Source: an uncultured Aquimarina sp. (lineage in GTDB: Bacteria > Bacteroidota > Bacteroidia > Flavobacteriales > Flavobacteriaceae). Taken from it: 64,000 nt of DNA. The notes beneath the pieces are model-generated. The model made no database searches. It worked only from the letters and a program-made list of their open reading frames with translations, and was not told where the DNA came from. Position numbers and translations under genes: made by a program. The number at the start of each line of letters is the position of its first letter. Position 1 is the first letter of the stretch. Positions 1-8,545 of this stretch are shown one piece after another. The stretch covers positions 682,001-746,000 of the forward strand of contig NZ_CANLOZ010000002.1 in assembly GCF_947492965.1 (NCBI RefSeq). Reading direction: 5' to 3'.

Positions 1-397
1 CATGATTGAATCAAAAAATTATATCCGCCTAAATTTACATATACGCAAGTTTAAGAATAAGCATTTACAATTCTACATATATTATCATAAAAATATTTTT
101 TGTTAAAAAAAGCGGTAAACAAATTATAGGAAAAACTCGATTTATTCTGCTACTCTAAAATGATCTATTTGCGAAAAACTCCCTTAAAACAATGAAAATG
201 AGCAGACTAATAAGCTGCATTTAATCGATAAAACCACATTTTATATCGAAAAGATCAGTTTTTACTTACATAATAAGTTGTTAAAATTTAACTTTACCTA
301 CGGTTTCCCCTTATAATGAAGATGTTTACCCTTAGTAATTAAACACAATTTAGTATCAAGTTTTAAGTTAAATATAACAGGGATTAAAAAAGGAAAA
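1..397. other. Intergenic region without a gene
   Basis: This is an AT-rich stretch upstream of the first coding region. I see only very short start-to-stop runs of about ten codons, no strong hairpin and no exact TAnnTTTG promoter box. It presumably contains the promoter of the OmpA-family gene, but I cannot place it. Confidence 0.6.
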
Positions 398-2578
398 GTG
401 GAAAAAATTGGACTTTCAAAAATACTAGACTTAAAATTACAATGCGCTTTTGCTGCTTTTGTAATATTAAACTGTTCAACAATTTTTGGGCAGGTAGAAG
501 TTCCTTTAGAAAAAAGAACGGAATTTACTATTAAAGGAGATTTCAAATTCGTATCCAACACCATACTTGGTAAAGTTAGTAATGATGACGGAACGGATCC
601 TTTCAACCCAAATAAGAGCTATAATAATGGTGGTCTGAACAATCAGTTCAGAATGGGATTTATTGATATTGATAATGACGATACTACCTTTAATTCTAGT
701 AGTGCTGATCTAGATATTCCTTCTGGCTGTGCTTCTATTAAACACGTAGGTTTATATTGGACTGCATCTTACGCTGATAAAGAAAGAGCACATGATATTA
801 CTTCCATTAAAATAAAATACCCTGGAAGCAATGAATATACTAATTTGACTGGGGCTCAAATCATTCATGATTATTATAATGATGACAAGTCATTATTTAA
901 ACAATACTCTTGCTACAAGGATATAACTGATCAAGTAACAAGTTTACAAGATCCAATGGGTACTTATACTGTTGCTAATATTCCTGCGACTACATCAGAA
1001 GTAAATGATGATGAGACCTTAGGTAATGGCCTTGCTGGTGGTTGGACTATGGTTGTTATTTACGAAGATAACTCCAAGCCGAGAAAACGTTTTTACGTAT
1101 ATGATGGTTTTGTAAATATTGATTCTAAAGCAAAACCAGTAGAATTTTCATTCGATAATTTCCAAACTATTCCAGAAGGAGCTGTTCATGGTAAGATAGG
1201 AGTTATCTCTTATGAAGGTGATAAAGGTATCAGAGGTGATCGTTTTCAGGTTTTATCTAATGAAACTAATAAATATAAAGGAATTACGGATAATACCAAT
1301 CCTATGAACAATTTCTTTAATGCTAATATTACTGAGAATGGTCGAAATATTACATCCAGAGTTCCTGCTAGTCAAAATACTCTAGGATATGATGCTGACC
1401 TTTTTGAAATTAAAAATCCAAGAAACAGTATTATTGGTAATAATCAAACTAAATCGAGTTTCAGGTTACTAACCGATAATGATGGGTATTCCGTTATGGC
1501 AGTTGCTTTTAGTGTAGAAATCTATGAGCCTGCTATTCAGATCGTTAAAAGATCTAGATATACGGATGGTAGTTTTGTATTTCCTAATGATGTAATTGCA
1601 CCTGATCAAGAAATTGTTTATAGTCTAACTATTCATAACGATGGAAACGATGACGCTAAGAATACGATTATAAAGGATATTCTTCCTGAACACGTTGTCT
1701 TTTCTAAAGAATCTGTAGTTCTTCCTTCTAAAAGAATTAAAGTTTCTTATGATGAACCTACACGAACACTAAGCTTTTCTGTACCTAATAAAATGGTAAA
1801 AATGGATAGCGAACCTTTTGAAATCAGATATGCAATACAGGTAAATAGTACTTGTGAGCTTTTGAATGAAACTGGAGAAGTTCTTGTGCAAGATCAACCA
1901 GTAATAGCTGAGTTCAATGGGTCTCTTAATGAAACTAAAAAATATACTAAAGGATATAACCACATTAATAAATGTAATCTTCCTGACTATTACCAAATAA
2001 AACTAGCAGTGGATATGAGCGGACTAAATTGTCCTAACTTTAACGCTAATTTTGCTGCAAGAACAAAGAATCTAGAGAAAAATATCGTCGAAGTTAATAC
2101 TGCAAACAAATCTGAGAATACCGAAAGTACAGGTCTGAATGATAACGATATCGTAAACTCTAATCAAGATCCTTCATCTCAATTGAGTTCGGATATGAAG
2201 CTTGATAAAACAATTAATGATCTTATTAAGTTAAATGAAATTTACTTCGAGTTTGACAAATGGGATATTACAGAAAAGGCAGAAGTAGAGCTAAATAAGG
2301 TAGTAAAATTAATGAAAGAGGATTATCCCAGTATGATCATTAAAATTGAAACTCACTCTGATAGTAGAGGAAATCACGATTATAACTTAGATTTATCTCA
2401 GAAAAGAGCGGAATCCATTTATAAATACCTAGTTGATCAGGAAATTTCCAAAAACAGAATACTTTCTTATCAAGGTTTTGGTGAGACAAGGCCAGTAAAC
2501 GACTGTCTTGATGGACAAGATTGTGAAGAAGAAGAGTATCGTAAAAACAGAAGATCGAATTTTGTTATTATGGACTAA
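398..2578 (+). CDS. OmpA-family outer-membrane protein with DUF11-like domain
   Basis: A 726-residue envelope protein. Residues 1-31 form a signal peptide with a hydrophobic core ending near IFG-Q. Residues about 90-370 are a beta-rich region rich in Asp, Asn and Gly. Residues about 385-480 resemble a DUF11 (conserved-repeat) domain, with the segment VYSLTIHNDGNDDAKNT. The last 120 residues are an OmpA C-terminal peptidoglycan-binding domain with THSDSRG, LSQKRAESIYKYL and the closing NRRSNF motif. It probably tethers an extracellular module to the cell wall. The start is GTG at 398; no in-frame ATG occurs between it and the stop codon at 317-319, and it is needed to keep the signal peptide. 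Family assignment of the OmpA part is firm; the role of the N-terminal part is unknown. Confidence 0.85.
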   Translation: MEKIGLSKILDLKLQCAFAAFVILNCSTIFGQVEVPLEKRTEFTIKGDFKFVSNTILGKVSNDDGTDPFNPNKSYNNGGLNNQFRMGFIDIDNDDTTFNSSSADLDIPSGCASIKHVGLYWTASYADKERAHDITSIKIKYPGSNEYTNLTGAQIIHDYYNDDKSLFKQYSCYKDITDQVTSLQDPMGTYTVANIPATTSEVNDDETLGNGLAGGWTMVVIYEDNSKPRKRFYVYDGFVNIDSKAKPVEFSFDNFQTIPEGAVHGKIGVISYEGDKGIRGDRFQVLSNETNKYKGITDNTNPMNNFFNANITENGRNITSRVPASQNTLGYDADLFEIKNPRNSIIGNNQTKSSFRLLTDNDGYSVMAVAFSVEIYEPAIQIVKRSRYTDGSFVFPNDVIAPDQEIVYSLTIHNDGNDDAKNTIIKDILPEHVVFSKESVVLPSKRIKVSYDEPTRTLSFSVPNKMVKMDSEPFEIRYAIQVNSTCELLNETGEVLVQDQPVIAEFNGSLNETKKYTKGYNHINKCNLPDYYQIKLAVDMSGLNCPNFNANFAARTKNLEKNIVEVNTANKSENTESTGLNDNDIVNSNQDPSSQLSSDMKLDKTINDLIKLNEIYFEFDKWDITEKAEVELNKVVKLMKEDYPSMIIKIETHSDSRGNHDYNLDLSQKRAESIYKYLVDQEISKNRILSYQGFGETRPVNDCLDGQDCEEEEYRKNRRSNFVIMD

Positions 2579-2633
2579 CACCCTAACAAAATTACGCTGC
2601 AACAAAATACCGTTTTTCTTGATTATTTATGTT

Positions 2634-3284
2634 TTAAGGAGATAATCTTTCGATTTTCCACTCGTCATTGTTATCCTCAGATTCAAAACGTATTCTATCA
2701 TGTAAACGATTTGGTCTACCCTGCCAGAACTCAAAAGAAAATGGTTTTATACAGTAACCACCCCAAAAGTCTGGTTTTGGGATGATTGTATCTTTATATT
2801 TTTCTTCTAAATTTGCTAGTGTTTTTTCGAGAACTTCTCTATTCGAAATCACATTACTTTGTTCAGAAGCCCAAGCTCCAAGTTGGCTACCGCGAGGCCT
2901 AGATTGAAAATATTCATTGCTTTTCTCATTCGATATTTTAGCAACTTCTCCTTTAATTATAACCTGTCTTTCCAGATTAGGCCAAAAAAATGAAATACAA
3001 ACCTTATTATTAGCAGCAATAGCTTTTCCTTTTTCGGATTCATAGTTTGTATAAAACACAAAACCTTTTTCATCATAGTGCTTTAACAAAACTATTCTTG
3101 CTTTCGGAAAACCGTCTAATCCATTGGTGGTAATGGTCATTGCATTAGCTTCTTCTACTCCTCCAGCCTCTTCAACTTCTTTAAACCAAGTAGAAAACAA
3201 TACAAAAGGAGACTTCTCTAGTGTGTCTTCCTCTAAAGTTTTCTTATCGTATGATTTTCTATAATCTGTAAGATCTCTATTCAT
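2634..3284 (-). CDS. pdxH: Pyridoxamine 5'-phosphate oxidase PdxH
   Basis: This 216-residue protein has the normal length of PdxH, the FMN enzyme that oxidises pyridoxine or pyridoxamine 5'-phosphate to pyridoxal 5'-phosphate in the cytosol. Visible family signatures are the N-terminal DYRKSYD, the FMN/substrate region KARIVLLKHYDEKGFVFYTN, SRPRGSQLGAWAS, and the C-terminal FWQGRPNRLHDRI with WKIERLSP at the end. It is a single gene, convergent with the OmpA gene and followed upstream by a divergent-free gap of about 90 bp that holds an 8-bp dyad close to the start codon. Confidence is high. Confidence 0.96.
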   Translation of the reverse strand: MNRDLTDYRKSYDKKTLEEDTLEKSPFVLFSTWFKEVEEAGGVEEANAMTITTNGLDGFPKARIVLLKHYDEKGFVFYTNYESEKGKAIAANNKVCISFFWPNLERQVIIKGEVAKISNEKSNEYFQSRPRGSQLGAWASEQSNVISNREVLEKTLANLEEKYKDTIIPKPDFWGGYCIKPFSFEFWQGRPNRLHDRIRFESEDNNDEWKIERLSP

Positions 3285-3287
3285 TTA

Positions 3288-3313
3288 ACAGTATTCGCAA
3301 TAATTAATACTGT
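3288..3313. repeat. 8-bp inverted repeat just upstream of pdxH
   Basis: ACAGTATT and AATACTGT are perfect inverted copies separated by 10 bp, with the near edge 4 bp from the pdxH ATG. It could be a repressor operator or a 5'-UTR hairpin. No regulator gene is adjacent. Confidence 0.4.
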
Positions 3314-3377
3314 AAAAGTAAAACAATTTGATTTTAAAAATGCATGAGAAATTTATAAATAAACACTAAATAATTAG

Positions 3378-5006
3378 CTACCTTTTTAACAATGTTGTGT
3401 GATATAAAGAATTAGCTCCATCTATTTGATAGCGTACTATATATAATCCATTAGCAAGATTTGAAATGTTTATAGATGTTACATTATTTTCTAATTTTTC
3501 CACCATTTGCCCAGTATTGGTATAAATAGACGCAGATTTTATTTTTACATTATTAGGTAATTCAAATGTAATAATATCTCTCGCAGGGTTTGGATACAAG
3601 AAAACTCCATCATTAGGCTGACTAGTCACTTCATCTATAGAGAGTGTTTGATCATTCATTAAAGCCTGTAAACTTTTAAACAAATTCAACCTTCCACCAG
3701 TCGTTGTAATATCCTGTATAGAAGTATTTGGATCTACATTATCCAAAATATAACCTCTTACCCTTCTAGCTGCTTCTTCAGGATCGGAAATAGCTAATTC
3801 TGCAAAAGAAGTATTTGGTGCAGAATATAGTAAAGCTATAGCACCTGTTACGTGTGGAGTTGCACCAGAAGTACCTCCAAATCCTCCATAACCACTTCCC
3901 GAAGTAATCGTAAACGCATTTTCTCCATGAGCACCTAAATCGATCGTAGTTTTACCATAACCTGCAAACTGTACTTTCTCATCATTCTGATTCATATTGG
4001 TTACAGTTATTAAAAAATCACTTGGACAAGCTGTTGGCAAATCTCCTACCACATCAATATCTTGATCATCATTAATAGTTGCGCCGGCATTTAATATCCC
4101 ATTTTCACCTAGTGTATCATATAATTCACACCAAAGTGGAGCATCTGCTGGTTGACCAAAATCCACTCCCCAGGAAGCATTAGTAGCTACAACAAAAGCA
4201 CCTTTGGCTCCATTAGTTTCATTGTATAATTTTCTGTTATCCAATGCATAAGAGTATGCTCTAATCACCTCTTCTTCTACTCCTGTTCCTCCATCAATAG
4301 CCATTACCTTTACATCCCAATTCACACCAGCTACTCCAATACCATTATTTCCTTTTGCACCAATTATACCACTTACGGGAGTTCCATGTCCTAAATCTCC
4401 AACATTATCGTCATTAGTTGCTGTATTCCATCCTTTTACATCATCAATATATCCATTACCATCATCATCAATACCATTGTCTGCAATTTCCTGTATATTC
4501 ATCCAAATATTATCTTTCATATCTGGATGATCAAACTGAATTCCATCATCAATGACTGCTACTACAATTTCATGTCCATTAGCAGTAGTTCCACCAGTAG
4601 TTATATCCCAAGCTTCTTCTGCATCTATATCCTTATCGTTTGCTTGAAAATATTGCCATTGTCTATCAAATTCAGCATCATTAGGAGTAGTAGCTCTTTT
4701 AGTAATAATATGATTGACCTGAACTATTTGAGTGTTTCTATTTTTTGAAACATTATTTAAAATAGTTTTCATAGGTGTTTTATTTTCATCAAAACTAAAC
4801 TTCCAAATGTTTAATGATTTAGACACCAAAACAGGATTACTCAACTGACTACTAGACCTTTTAAAATCCTGAACAAACTTTTTACCAGAGTATTCTTCGT
4901 TTAACTTAACAAGAATTTCTCCTGGAACGTATTTAGCTGTTTGCGCTTTAATCGTAAAGGTTGAATAAAAAAATAGGCAACAAATTAAGATGATATTGGT
5001 TTTCAT
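3378..5006 (-). CDS. Secreted S8 subtilisin-like protease with T9SS type A sorting domain
   Basis: A 542-residue secreted serine protease. Residues 1-22 are a signal peptide ending in KAQ. The S8 catalytic triad is visible as Asp153 (VIDDG), His207 (GHGTPVSG) and Ser380 (GGTSGATPHV). Residues about 465-542 are a T9SS type A C-terminal domain, with the typical LYPNPARD start, NLANGLYIV near the end, and a basic terminus (LLKR). The protein is therefore expected to cross the outer membrane by type IX secretion and be anchored or released outside. The oxyanion-hole motif AAGN of classical subtilases reads NAGATIN here (306-312), so the usual Asn is displaced. It stands alone, with no inhibitor or partner beside it. 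The general call is firm; the substrate is unknown. Confidence 0.93.
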   Translation of the reverse strand: MKTNIILICCLFFYSTFTIKAQTAKYVPGEILVKLNEEYSGKKFVQDFKRSSSQLSNPVLVSKSLNIWKFSFDENKTPMKTILNNVSKNRNTQIVQVNHIITKRATTPNDAEFDRQWQYFQANDKDIDAEEAWDITTGGTTANGHEIVVAVIDDGIQFDHPDMKDNIWMNIQEIADNGIDDDGNGYIDDVKGWNTATNDDNVGDLGHGTPVSGIIGAKGNNGIGVAGVNWDVKVMAIDGGTGVEEEVIRAYSYALDNRKLYNETNGAKGAFVVATNASWGVDFGQPADAPLWCELYDTLGENGILNAGATINDDQDIDVVGDLPTACPSDFLITVTNMNQNDEKVQFAGYGKTTIDLGAHGENAFTITSGSGYGGFGGTSGATPHVTGAIALLYSAPNTSFAELAISDPEEAARRVRGYILDNVDPNTSIQDITTTGGRLNLFKSLQALMNDQTLSIDEVTSQPNDGVFLYPNPARDIITFELPNNVKIKSASIYTNTGQMVEKLENNVTSINISNLANGLYIVRYQIDGANSLYHTTLLKR

Positions 5007-5099
5007 AAATTAGATTTTTTTGAGATTTGTTCATAAGATCACACAAAACTGCAGATCTATTACTGAAACAAACTCATTTATAAAAACCCTAATTTTTAT

Positions 5100-6005
5100 T
5101 TAATATTTAAAAACTTTTCCGTCATCTCCTATCTCAACATTTTCAAAAACGGTTTGGGCTTCCTCCTTGAAAAGCTCAATATTGCCATATCTAGTAGAAT
5201 AATGTCCTAAAATCAAGTTTTTAACGTTTGCTTTTTTAGCGATGGTAGCAGCTTCTATTGCCGTACTATGGCCTGTTTTCTCACATAAATGTTTATGGCT
5301 TTCCAAAAATGTAGATTCATGATATAAGGTAGTTACATCCTGAATTATAGGTATTTTTTCTTCATCATATTTTGTATCACTGCAAAATGCATAACTCTTT
5401 GCAGGAGCAGGATCATCTGTTAATTCAGAGTTTGGAATTATACGACCATCATCTAATATTACATCTTTCCCTTTTTTGATGGATTTATAATACACCTTGT
5501 CAATATCATAATTGAGCACCTTACTCATGAGCAATTTTCGATCTCCTAATTTTTCCTGAAACAAAAAACCATTACAATAAATGCGATGTTGTAAAGGTAT
5601 CGTACTTACAATCACTTTATCGTCTTCGAATACAATTTGAGAATCTTTGCTAGTTAGTTCATGAAAATGCAAGGGATAATCTGTCCAAGAATTTGAAAGT
5701 TTTAGTTGTAGTGTAATCGCTTCTTTTATTCCTTCAGGGCCATATATATGAAGAGGATTTTCTCTATTCAACATTCTAAAGGTAGATACTAAACCTACTA
5801 ATCCATAAAAATGATCTCCATGAAGGTGAGAAATAAAAATATGATTAATCCTAGAAAACTTTATCTTATTACGTCTTAATTCTACTTGCGTGCCTTCTCC
5901 ACAATCAATAAGAAAAATATGATTATTAATTTCTAATACCTGAGATGTAGGATTCGTAAATGTTCTTGGAGTAGCCGAATAACAGCCTAAAATGGTAACT
6001 TTCAA
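5100..6005 (-). CDS. rnz: Ribonuclease Z
   Basis: A 301-residue metallo-beta-lactamase-fold endonuclease that matures the 3' ends of tRNA precursors. The zinc motif HLHGDH lies at residues 60-65, and further conserved segments are DCGEGTQ (34-40), FCSDTKYD in the C-terminal half, HESTFL with GHSTA, and ILGHYSTRY. The length matches the bacterial enzyme. It is the distal gene of the run beginning at pyrR, after the STAS-like and thioredoxin genes, though gaps of about 50-60 bp leave room for a separate promoter. Confidence 0.95.
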   Translation of the reverse strand: MKVTILGCYSATPRTFTNPTSQVLEINNHIFLIDCGEGTQVELRRNKIKFSRINHIFISHLHGDHFYGLVGLVSTFRMLNRENPLHIYGPEGIKEAITLQLKLSNSWTDYPLHFHELTSKDSQIVFEDDKVIVSTIPLQHRIYCNGFLFQEKLGDRKLLMSKVLNYDIDKVYYKSIKKGKDVILDDGRIIPNSELTDDPAPAKSYAFCSDTKYDEEKIPIIQDVTTLYHESTFLESHKHLCEKTGHSTAIEAATIAKKANVKNLILGHYSTRYGNIELFKEEAQTVFENVEIGDDGKVFKY

Positions 6006-6067
6006 TTTATTTTATATCTTAATTTTTAAAAAGTTGAAGATAACTTAATCTTATAGATATATCAATA

Positions 6068-6520
6068 TTAACGCCCAAAAGAATCAAATGTAGTAAGCAA
6101 TTCCATATACCTGTTCGCGGACATTTTTCGGTATCCTGTTGCACCGAGCACCTGGCCTTCTTGATCAATAACAAGAATGACAGGAAATACCATTTTTTTA
6201 TTATACTGGTTTGCCAAAGAAAAGTTTTTTTCCTGTTGTTCTTCTGATAGACGGTTTTTTTTTCGTTTTGGAAAATCTGCTTTTACCCAAACAAATTTTT
6301 CGTCTGCAAACTTTTTAAAATCAGTATTCGAAAAAACTTTTCTCTCTAATTTAATACAAGGTGGACACCAATCAGAACCAGTAAAAAGTAAAACAATATT
6401 TTGATTTTTTTCTTTTGCTAATGCTTTAGCTTCTTCAAAATCATATTTCCAGTCTTGTGCAATTACAGTTGTCGAAAGCAACAAAATAAACACAAGAATA
6501 AATGGGGCTATTTTATTCAT
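6068..6520 (-). CDS. Periplasmic thioredoxin-family protein
   Basis: A 150-residue exported thioredoxin-fold protein. Residues 1-22 form a signal peptide ending in IAQ. The redox motif is WCPPC at 51-55 within FTGSDWCPPCIKLE, which is the Thioredoxin_7/DUF255-like arrangement seen in many Bacteroidota, and a cis-Pro segment FPVILV follows. It probably acts as a periplasmic disulfide reductase or isomerase-like protein. It lies between the STAS-like gene and rnz on the same strand. The specific partner is unknown. Confidence 0.85.
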   Translation of the reverse strand: MNKIAPFILVFILLLSTTVIAQDWKYDFEEAKALAKEKNQNIVLLFTGSDWCPPCIKLERKVFSNTDFKKFADEKFVWVKADFPKRKKNRLSEEQQEKNFSLANQYNKKMVFPVILVIDQEGQVLGATGYRKMSANRYMELLTTFDSFGR

Positions 6521-6572
6521 GATAAATAAGACGTTAGAAATTAACTTTGATTACAAAAAATATCAAAGATTT

Positions 6573-6905
6573 TTAAAAATCCAGATCACGCTCGATTTCT
6601 TCCATTTCAATTAAGTCCAAAGCTTCTATCAAAGTTGGAACAATAGTGATCTCTTTTGGCGATTCATCGTAAGATACCTGATCTGTTACTATAACAAATG
6701 AACGTTTATTTGCTTTGTGCTTATTTGAGACCCTAAGAAACTCATTGATATCATCAACTGATAGGTTTTTTAAAGAGAATAAGTTAGCAACAATATTATC
6801 ATTTTTCATTGACTCGTATTTAGTCTCAATGGCTTTCACGAAATCAACAACTGTTGCTTTTTCTTGTGTAATAATGGTTGTAGAACCTTCTTTATTGAAT
6901 ATCAT
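6573..6905 (-). CDS. Conserved small cytosolic protein, STAS-like
   Basis: A 110-residue protein without signal peptide or membrane segment. Its alternating strand and helix pattern, including ANLFSLKNLSVDDINEFL and SFVIVTD, is reminiscent of STAS/anti-sigma-antagonist-like folds, but I cannot identify it with certainty. Its ATG lies 4 bp after the stop of pyrB, so it is almost surely cotranscribed and coupled with pyrR-pyrB. It sits in the neighbourhood of ribonuclease Z, which may cause it to be mislabelled with that name; it has no HxHxDH motif. Function unknown. Confidence 0.7.
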   Translation of the reverse strand: MIFNKEGSTTIITQEKATVVDFVKAIETKYESMKNDNIVANLFSLKNLSVDDINEFLRVSNKHKANKRSFVIVTDQVSYDESPKEITIVPTLIEALDLIEMEEIERDLDF

Positions 6906-6909
6906 ACTA

Positions 6910-7839
6910 TTATTGTTTTATTTTTGAAGCTAAAAGATAAATAACCGCCATTCTCACTGCTACTCCGTTCTGAACCTGATCTAGTATAATGGCTTGTTTA
7001 GAATCAGCAACATCACTCGTGATCTCTACACCACGATTGATAGGTCCCGGATGCATTATTACAATCTCCTTATCGAGGTTATCCAACAACCTCTTATTTA
7101 CTCCAAACTGTTGAGTATATTCTCTTGTGGAAGGGAAATAGCTAATTTCCATTCGTTCATTCTGAACACGTAGCATATTTGCTACATCACACCATTCTAA
7201 AGCCTTTATAAGATCCGTTTCTACCGTAACACCGAGTTTTTCTATATGTTTTGGTATTAACGTTTTAGGACCACATACTTTTACCTCTGCTCCTTGAAGC
7301 TTAAGCGCAAAAATATTAGACAATGCTACTCTAGAATGTAAAATATCTCCAACTATAACAATTTTTTTTCCTTTTACTTCTCCTAATTTTTCACGGATGG
7401 AATAGGAATCCAATAATGCTTGAGTAGGATGCTCATGAGCTCCATCTCCTGCATTTACAATACTTGCATTCACATGCTTAGACAGAAAAACACCAGCACC
7501 TGGATTAGGATGTCTCATCACTACCATATCCACCTTCATAGACAGAATATTATTAACTGTATCTATGAGTGTTTCTCCTTTTTTAACGGAGGAAGATGCC
7601 GCAGAAAAATTAATAACATCTGCAGATAATCTTTTTTCAGCTAGTTCAAATGATAATCTAGTTCTTGTACTATTTTCAAAAAAAAGATTAGCGATAGTTA
7701 TATCTCTAAGCGAAGGAACTTTTTTAATAGGTCTATTGATGACCTCTTTAAAATGATCCGCTGTTTCAAAAATGAGGTTAATATCTTCATTGGTAAGATA
7801 TTTAATTCCTAGTAAGTGATTTACACTTAATTCGCTCAT
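6910..7839 (-). CDS. pyrB: Aspartate carbamoyltransferase catalytic chain
   Basis: A 309-residue cytosolic enzyme that joins carbamoyl phosphate and aspartate, the committed step of pyrimidine synthesis. The carbamoyl-phosphate motif STRTRLSFE, the active-site GDGAHEHPTQALLD and the aspartate-binding loop near HPGPINRG are all present. The length is that of a PyrB catalytic chain; no pyrI regulatory chain is next to it, so control is expected at the level of PyrR or transcription. It follows pyrR by 20 bp on the same strand. Confidence 0.97.
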   Translation of the reverse strand: MSELSVNHLLGIKYLTNEDINLIFETADHFKEVINRPIKKVPSLRDITIANLFFENSTRTRLSFELAEKRLSADVINFSAASSSVKKGETLIDTVNNILSMKVDMVVMRHPNPGAGVFLSKHVNASIVNAGDGAHEHPTQALLDSYSIREKLGEVKGKKIVIVGDILHSRVALSNIFALKLQGAEVKVCGPKTLIPKHIEKLGVTVETDLIKALEWCDVANMLRVQNERMEISYFPSTREYTQQFGVNKRLLDNLDKEIVIMHPGPINRGVEITSDVADSKQAIILDQVQNGVAVRMAVIYLLASKIKQ

Positions 7840-7859
7840 TCTGTATTTAAATTTAATTT

Positions 7860-8399
7860 TTATCTACTTACAAGATAAACTGCATCTTCTCCTTCATTTT
7901 CTATCCAGTTTACCTTTACTTTTTCCTGATTAATCGAATCTACCTGTCTGCCTCTATAATTTGGCTGTATGGGTAAATGTCTGCTAAAACGTCTATCGAT
8001 TAATGTTAATAATTCTATTTCTAATGGTCTGCCAAATGATTGGACAGCTGTTAATGCAGCTCTTATACTTCTTCCTGTGTATAATACATCATCAATAAAA
8101 ACAACTCTTTTGTCTTCAACGACAAAATTAATATCTGTTTTATTAGCTTCTAAAGGTTTTTCTCCTCGTCTAAAATCATCTCTATAAAAAGTTATATCTA
8201 GATACCCTAAATTCAAATTATGGAGTTGATATTCTTCAACAAGAATTTTCTGTAACCTCTTTGCTAAGTAAGTACCTCTCGGTTGTATTCCTATTAAGAC
8301 TGTATTGTCGAAATCTGTATGATTTTCTATCAATTGACAAGCCAAACGGTGCAGAATAATATCTATCTCTTTTGCACTAAGTAGTAATTTTTGACTCAT
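7860..8399 (-). CDS. pyrR: PyrR bifunctional regulator / uracil phosphoribosyltransferase
   Basis: A 179-residue phosphoribosyltransferase-fold protein. PyrR proteins sense uridine nucleotides and control pyrimidine genes, and have side UPRTase activity. The PRPP-binding motif VVFIDDVLYTGRSIRAAL is intact, as is IGIQPRGTYLA. I take the ATG at 8399 as start; an in-frame TTG three codons upstream (8408) would lie within the dyad and only about ten bases from the predicted transcription start, and is unlikely. It heads the operon pyrR-pyrB-STAS-like. The predicted leader is only about 20 nt long, so Bacillus-style PyrR attenuation in the leader is not possible here. Confidence 0.95.
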   Translation of the reverse strand: MSQKLLLSAKEIDIILHRLACQLIENHTDFDNTVLIGIQPRGTYLAKRLQKILVEEYQLHNLNLGYLDITFYRDDFRRGEKPLEANKTDINFVVEDKRVVFIDDVLYTGRSIRAALTAVQSFGRPLEIELLTLIDRRFSRHLPIQPNYRGRQVDSINQEKVKVNWIENEGEDAVYLVSR

Positions 8400-8402
8400 A
8401 AT

Positions 8403-8422
8403 TTCCAAATAGACATTTGGAA
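8403..8422. promoter_or_regulatory. Dyad (putative operator) over the pyrR transcription start
   Basis: TTCCAAAT and ATTTGGAA are perfect 8-bp inverted copies separated by AGAC. The dyad lies between the -7 box and the pyrR ATG and covers the predicted +1. It may be a repressor operator or a hairpin at the mRNA 5' end. Confidence 0.5.
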
Positions 8423-8424
8423 TA

Positions 8425-8454
8425 CAAATGTAATCAAATTTTAGGATTATTCAA
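8425..8454 (-). promoter_or_regulatory. Predicted pyrR promoter, Bacteroidota type
   Basis: On the minus strand there is TTG (8452-8454), a 19-bp spacer and TACATTTG (8425-8432), matching the Bacteroidota sigma-70 consensus TTG-N19/21-TAnnTTTG. Transcription would start near 8418, giving a leader of about 20 nt. Confidence 0.6.
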
Positions 8455-8545
8455 TCTTAGATTTCGGATAAAAATAAGCTCTTGTATTTCAAAAACTAAT
8501 GTTACTTATAAAAGAATTTTATTGTCAGAATGGAATAAAAATTTG

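Noticed and set aside
8400..8408. TTG start for pyrR three codons before the ATG
   Set aside because: It lies inside the operator-like dyad, only about ten bases from the predicted start of transcription.
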